Below are positions 60,541 to 64,000 of a stretch of DNA of 64,000 bases, piece after piece. Both the position numbers and the translations under genes were made by a program. The stretch lies in the NCBI RefSeq assembly GCF_001428865.1, contig NZ_LMIV01000004.1, positions 280,029-344,028 on the forward strand, given 5' to 3'. The DNA comes from Sphingomonas sp. Root241. GTDB lineage: Bacteria; Pseudomonadota; Alphaproteobacteria; Sphingomonadales; Sphingomonadaceae. The notes beneath the pieces are model-generated. The model had not been told where the DNA came from. It did not search any database and saw nothing but the letters and a program-made list of their open reading frames with translations. Positions within the stretch are counted from its first letter, which is position 1, and every line of letters starts with the position of its first letter.

Positions 60541-61228
60541 AGGCGCTGAGTCCGATCATCACGAAGTGGAACACGTTGAACGGGCCGAACACCGGGGGAT
60601 AGGGCTTGAGGAATTCCCAGGCAAATCGCTGGACGGCATAAGCGAGGACGAAGACGTGAAAGCCGTGGCGCACCGCCCAGGGGCGCCCCATCGCCAGCGC
60701 GTGCCAATAGACTGCGAGGAACGCCGCCATCGCGAGCGATTCGTAGATCTGGACCGGATGGCGGGAAATGCCGTCGCCGAGATTGACTCCCCAGGGCAGG
60801 CCGGTCGGGACGCCATAAGTCTGGTCGCCCATGCCTGCGAAAAGACATCCCCATCGCCCGACGACGATGCCGAGGCACAAGGGGATGACGAAGGGTCCGC
60901 CGGTCGATCCCCGCACGCCGCGGAGCCATTTCCAGAGCTCGACCGCGACGATCGCGCCCGCGAGCGCGCCGGCGATCGAGTGCGAGAGGACCGGCCGCGC
61001 ATCGCGGAGCGTGTTGAGCGATCCGAGCAGCCAGGCGCCGAGCGCGGCGCCCGCGGCAAGGCTGATGAAATAGCCGGGCGCGGTGTGGCGGGCGAGCCCT
61101 TCGACGCTGGTCCGGCGATGTCGAAATACCCAACGTGCGCCGAGGAAAGCGGCAAGCCACGCCGCGAGATCGCCGACATAATGATACCAGGGGGCGATCG
61201 CGACGTGGAGCACGCCGTCGATTAGCAT
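60485..61228 (-). CDS. Prolipoprotein diacylglyceryl transferase (Lgt)-like membrane protein
   Basis: A 247-residue polytopic protein with about seven membrane helices. Lgt hallmarks are recognisable: LSHSIAGALAGA where Lgt has its H-G-G-L-x-G loop, GRWGCLFAGMGDQTYG where Lgt has G-R-x-G-N, and HPVQIYESL matching the HPSQLYE motif. The differences suggest a specialised family member, not the housekeeping Lgt. The gene is first in a leftward operon, and its last 56 bases overlap the radical SAM gene. The ATG at 61228 gives a start just before the first hydrophobic segment. Confidence 0.82.
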   Translation of the reverse strand: MLIDGVLHVAIAPWYHYVGDLAAWLAAFLGARWVFRHRRTSVEGLARHTAPGYFISLAAGAALGAWLLGSLNTLRDARPVLSHSIAGALAGAIVAVELWKWLRGVRGSTGGPFVIPLCLGIVVGRWGCLFAGMGDQTYGVPTGLPWGVNLGDGISRHPVQIYESLAMAAFLAVYWHALAMGRPWAVRHGFHVFVLAYAVQRFAWEFLKPYPPVFGPFNVFHFVMIGLSAYALIWIARDRPPPAVARA

Positions 61229-61260
61229 ATTCCGCCGAGTTGCAAGCCTTGCGACGCACC

Positions 61261-61722
61261 TCAGTCGCGGATGGTTTCCATCGAGATGTAGGTCGAAGTG
61301 CTCGCGACGTGCGGCAGGCTGGAGATGCGCTCGCCCAGCACGATGCGATATTTGCGGATGTCGGCGGTGCGGACCTTGAGAAGATAATCGAAGCTGCTCG
61401 CGATCATGTGGCATTCCTCGACCTCGGGAATGCGCCGCACCGCCGCGTTGAATTCCTCCAGCGCCTTTTCGCGCGTGTCCGACAGCTTCACTTCGGTGAA
61501 GGCGACATGATCGAGCGCGAGCTTCGCGGGATCGATCAGCGCGGTGAAGCCGGTGATCACGCGGGTTTCGATCAGCCGCTTGAGCCGCTGCTGGCAGGGG
61601 GTTTTCGACAGGCCGATCCGCTGGGCGAGTTCGGTGACGGTGATCCGCCCATCCTCGCGCAGGACGTCCAGGATCTTGCGGTCATAGTCGTCCAGATCGA
61701 CCGGCTTCGGGGGCATTTTCAT
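61261..61722 (-). CDS. putR: Lrp/AsnC-family regulator of putA
   Basis: A 153-residue Lrp-type regulator. The N-terminal helix-turn-helix spans residues 10-55 (LDDYDRKILDVLREDGRITV, then LSKTPCQQRLKRL), and the C-terminal RAM ligand domain spans about 70-150 (VEECHMIASSFDYLLKVRT). It is divergent from putA with a 98-base gap. In other Alphaproteobacteria an Lrp-type PutR in this position activates putA when proline is present; the symbol rests on that position. Confidence 0.9.
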   Translation of the reverse strand: MKMPPKPVDLDDYDRKILDVLREDGRITVTELAQRIGLSKTPCQQRLKRLIETRVITGFTALIDPAKLALDHVAFTEVKLSDTREKALEEFNAAVRRIPEVEECHMIASSFDYLLKVRTADIRKYRIVLGERISSLPHVASTSTYISMETIRD

Positions 61723-61726
61723 GCAA

Positions 61727-61797
61727 ATCGTCTTTCGGAAGCAAATATGCGTGCTGTAGTGATATCGGAAAGGGTCAAACTAAGACAGATCGTCTTT
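61727..61797. promoter_or_regulatory. Direct repeat in the putR-putA intergenic region
   Basis: ATCGTCTTT occurs at 61727-61735 and 61789-61797, 62 bases apart (about six helical turns), each followed by CGG or GCGG. Same-face spaced repeats fit wrapping by an octameric Lrp-type regulator. They flank the 98-base divergent promoter region. Confidence 0.45.
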
Positions 61798-61820
61798 GCG
61801 GCGCGCATTATATCTGCGGC

Positions 61821-64000
61821 ATGTCGACCAATCCCCCTTTTGCCGCCTTCGCGCCGCCGAACCTTCCCCAGACGCCGCTGCGCGTGGCGATCACCCAGGC
61901 CTATCGCCGCGCGGAGCCCGAGTGCATTGCTCCGCTGCTCGACGCGGCGACGCTGCCCGAGCCGGTCCGCGCCGATGCCGAGCGCACCGCGCGCGCGCTG
62001 ATCGCGGCGCTGCGCAAGGAAGGCACCAAGAGCGGGGTCGAAGCGCTGGTGCAGGAATATACGCTGTCGAGCGAGGAGGGCGTGGCGTTGATGTGCCTCG
62101 CCGAGGCGCTGCTGCGCATCCCCGACGACGCCACGCGCGACGCGCTGATCCGCGACAAGATTGCCGACGGCGACTGGCGCGCCCATCTCGGCGGCAGCCG
62201 CTCGCTGTTCGTCAATGCGGCGACCTGGGGCCTGGTGGTCACCGGCAAGCTGGTCGACAGCGCGGACGATAAGGGGCTGGGCGCCGCGCTCACCCGGTTG
62301 ATCGCGCGTGCCGGCGAGCCGGTCATCCGCCGCGGCGTCGACCTGGCGATGCGGATGATGGGCGAGCAGTTCATCACCGGCGAGACGATCGAGGAGGCGC
62401 TCAAGCGCGCACGCAAGGAAGAGGCGCGCGGCTTCGGTTATAGCTACGACATGCTCGGCGAGGCGGCGGCCACCGCTGCCGATGCGGCGAGCTATTTCGA
62501 CGATTACACGCAAGCCATCCATGCGATCGGCAAGGCGGCGGGCGGGCGGGGCATCTATGAAGGGCCCGGCATTTCGATCAAGCTCTCGGCGCTGCATCCG
62601 CGCTATTCGCGTGCGCAGGCCGATCGGGTGATGCGCGAGCTGCTGCCGCGGGTGCAGGCGCTGGCGGCGCTGGCGAAATCCTATGACATCGGCTTCAATG
62701 TGGATGCGGAGGAAGCCGACCGGCTCGAACTCTCGCTCGACTTGCTCGAGTCACTGGCGCTCGATCCGGCACTCGCCGGTTGGAACGGGCTCGGCTTCGT
62801 GGTGCAGGCTTATGGCAAGCGCTGCCCGTTCGTGATCGACTGGATCGTCGACCTCGCTCGCCGCGCCGGCCGCCGGATCATGGTGCGGCTGGTCAAGGGT
62901 GCCTATTGGGACGCCGAGATCAAGCGCGCGCAGGTCGACGGGCTCGCCGATTTCCCGGTCTATACGCGGAAACTCCACACCGACGTGGCCTATGTCGCCT
63001 GCGCGCGGAAGCTGCTCGCGGCGAAGGAGGTGATCTTCCCGCAATTCGCCACCCACAACGCACTGACCCTCGCGACGATCTATCAGATCGCCGGAGCCGA
63101 TTTCTCGATCGGCGATTATGAGTTCCAGTGTCTCCACGGCATGGGCGAGCCGCTCTACCGGCAGGTGGTGGGCGCGGAAGGGCTGGGGCGGCCCTGCCGC
63201 ATCTATGCGCCGGTGGGCACGCACGAGAAATTGCTCGCCTATCTGGTCCGCCGCCTGCTCGAGAACGGCGCCAATTCGTCGTTCGTCAATCGCGTCGCCG
63301 ATCCGGCCGTGTCGATCGACGAGCTCGTCGCCGATCCGGTCGCCGCGGTGCGCGACGCGCCGCAGCCGGGGGCAAAGCATGACGCGATCGCGTTGCCCGC
63401 AGATCTCTATCCCGACCGTCGCAACTCGGCCGGTATCGACTTGTCGAACGAGCTCGCGCTCGCTGCGCTGACGCGGGAGCTGCAGGCGAGCGCCGTGGTG
63501 CAATGGCGCACCGCTCCCGAAAAGGGAGAGGGCACCGAGCGCCCGGTGCGCAACCCGGCCGATCTTCGCGACGTGGTGGGCAGCGTGGTCGAAACCGATG
63601 CCGACGCGGCACGTGCGGCTGTGACACGGGCCGCGGCATCCTCCTGGTCTTCGGTGCCGGTCGGCAAGCGCGCGGGGATGCTCGAGCGTGCGGCCGATGC
63701 GATGGAGGCGCGCATGCCGCTGCTGGTCGGCCTGACGATCCGCGAAGCCGGCAAGTCGGCGGCGAACGCGATCGCCGAAGTGCGCGAGGCAGTGGACTTC
63801 CTGCGTTATTATGCCGTGCAGGCGCGCGCACTCGGCACGGATGCCCGGCCACTGGGACCGGTGGTCTGCATCAGCCCGTGGAACTTCCCGCTGGCGATCT
63901 TCACCGGACAGGTCGCCGCGGCGCTCGTCGCAGGCAATCCGGTGCTCGCCAAGCCGGCCGAGGAGACGCCGCTGATCGCCGCCGAGGCGGTGCGCTTGCT
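61821..64000 (+). CDS. putA: Bifunctional proline dehydrogenase / pyrroline-5-carboxylate dehydrogenase PutA, 3' end cut off
   Basis: The frame opens at ATG 61821 and runs without a stop past the window end, giving 726 visible residues. The proline dehydrogenase barrel shows GFGYSYDMLGEAA, FNVDAEEADRLELS, FPQFATHNALT and FQCLHGMGEPLYRQV. The aldehyde dehydrogenase part starts around nt 63520 and reaches the SPWNFPLAIFTGQ and AGNPVLAKPAEETP segments before the cut. There is no ribbon-helix-helix DNA-binding domain at the N-terminus, so regulation falls to the divergent Lrp-type gene. The enzyme oxidises proline to glutamate at the membrane. Confidence 0.96.
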   Translation, partial: MSTNPPFAAFAPPNLPQTPLRVAITQAYRRAEPECIAPLLDAATLPEPVRADAERTARALIAALRKEGTKSGVEALVQEYTLSSEEGVALMCLAEALLRIPDDATRDALIRDKIADGDWRAHLGGSRSLFVNAATWGLVVTGKLVDSADDKGLGAALTRLIARAGEPVIRRGVDLAMRMMGEQFITGETIEEALKRARKEEARGFGYSYDMLGEAAATAADAASYFDDYTQAIHAIGKAAGGRGIYEGPGISIKLSALHPRYSRAQADRVMRELLPRVQALAALAKSYDIGFNVDAEEADRLELSLDLLESLALDPALAGWNGLGFVVQAYGKRCPFVIDWIVDLARRAGRRIMVRLVKGAYWDAEIKRAQVDGLADFPVYTRKLHTDVAYVACARKLLAAKEVIFPQFATHNALTLATIYQIAGADFSIGDYEFQCLHGMGEPLYRQVVGAEGLGRPCRIYAPVGTHEKLLAYLVRRLLENGANSSFVNRVADPAVSIDELVADPVAAVRDAPQPGAKHDAIALPADLYPDRRNSAGIDLSNELALAALTRELQASAVVQWRTAPEKGEGTERPVRNPADLRDVVGSVVETDADAARAAVTRAAASSWSSVPVGKRAGMLERAADAMEARMPLLVGLTIREAGKSAANAIAEVREAVDFLRYYAVQARALGTDARPLGPVVCISPWNFPLAIFTGQVAAALVAGNPVLAKPAEETPLIAAEAVRL

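Noticed and set aside
60485..61228. Housekeeping Lgt (lipoprotein diacylglyceryl transferase)
   Set aside because: The key G-R-x-G-N and H-G-G-L motifs are altered (GRWGC, HSIAGALAG), and the operon context is not that of the usual lgt gene; called Lgt-like instead.
1..64000. tRNA and rRNA genes
   Set aside because: Intergenic regions were read on both strands for cloverleaf hallmarks (GGTTCGAATCC-type arms) and rRNA-like blocks; none was seen. A covariance-model scan would be decisive.

Overview
The window looks like chromosomal DNA of a sphingomonad (Sphingomonas or a close relative, Alphaproteobacteria). The basis is the very high GC of the coding sequence, four large TonB-dependent receptors with the D-E-[IL]-V-V-T-[AG] box, many Tat-type signal peptides, the amgK-murU-addB-addA-trxA gene order, and a putA controlled by a divergent Lrp-type gene. 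Genus is inferred from gene content only. I see no rRNA, tRNA, CRISPR, phage or complete insertion-sequence gene.

Layout. 1-8.4 kb: cell-wall sugar recycling kinase (cut by the window edge) and MurU, then the AddB/AddA helicase-nuclease and thioredoxin, all rightward. 8.5-14.3 kb: a secreted penicillin-amidase-type acylase divergent from a TonB receptor, with twin dyads between them. 14.5-25.6 kb: a leftward operon that resembles a D-glutamate / murein-peptide scavenging system (two serine hydrolases, DgcA-type epimerase, TonB receptor, DgcN-type DUF1611 protein, YkvI-type transporter, M19 dipeptidase lipoprotein), with a divergent XRE-cupin regulator. 25.6-26.8 kb: pcm and a small protein with a basic tail. 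26.8-38.2 kb: a sulfated-glycan utilisation locus (two sulfatases, FadR-type regulator, TonB receptor, an unclassified clan GH-A-like glycosidase, a double GH43 propeller protein, and a formylglycine-generating enzyme that would activate the sulfatases). 38.4-42.3 kb: otsB, a GH15 enzyme and otsA in overlapping order. 42.5-52.3 kb: a locus that fits the oxidative 3-keto-glycoside route (GMC dehydrogenase, small subunit, cytochrome c, three AP-endonuclease-2-like TIM barrels, two DUF1080 proteins, a Gfo/Idh oxidoreductase, an MFS importer). 52.3-55.6 kb: PepSY membrane protein and a siderophore-type receptor. 56-58.6 kb: a Tat-exported amidohydrolase, an XRE/MmyB regulator and a Pro/Thr-rich secreted peptide. 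58.6-61.2 kb: a compact operon of an Lgt-like membrane protein, a cysteine-rich radical SAM protein of the MJ0619/tetraether-synthase type, and a 75-residue membrane protein. 61.3-64 kb: Lrp-type regulator and putA, which runs off the end.

Between genes sits a dispersed family of short elements (six copies, about 90-200 bp) with related ends, inner REP-type hairpins and CTAG at the boundary. In four cases the boundary CTAG supplies the TAG stop codon of the neighbouring leftward gene, and in one copy the hairpin loop is inverted relative to the others. A second, unrelated repeat (GGGAGG-type palindromes) has become the coding sequence for the start of the M19 dipeptidase.

The strongest candidates for undescribed biology are the radical SAM/Lgt-like/small membrane protein operon, the DgcN-DgcA operon with its own receptor and hydrolases, the sulfated-glycan locus with an unassigned glycosidase, and the CTAG-targeted repeat family.
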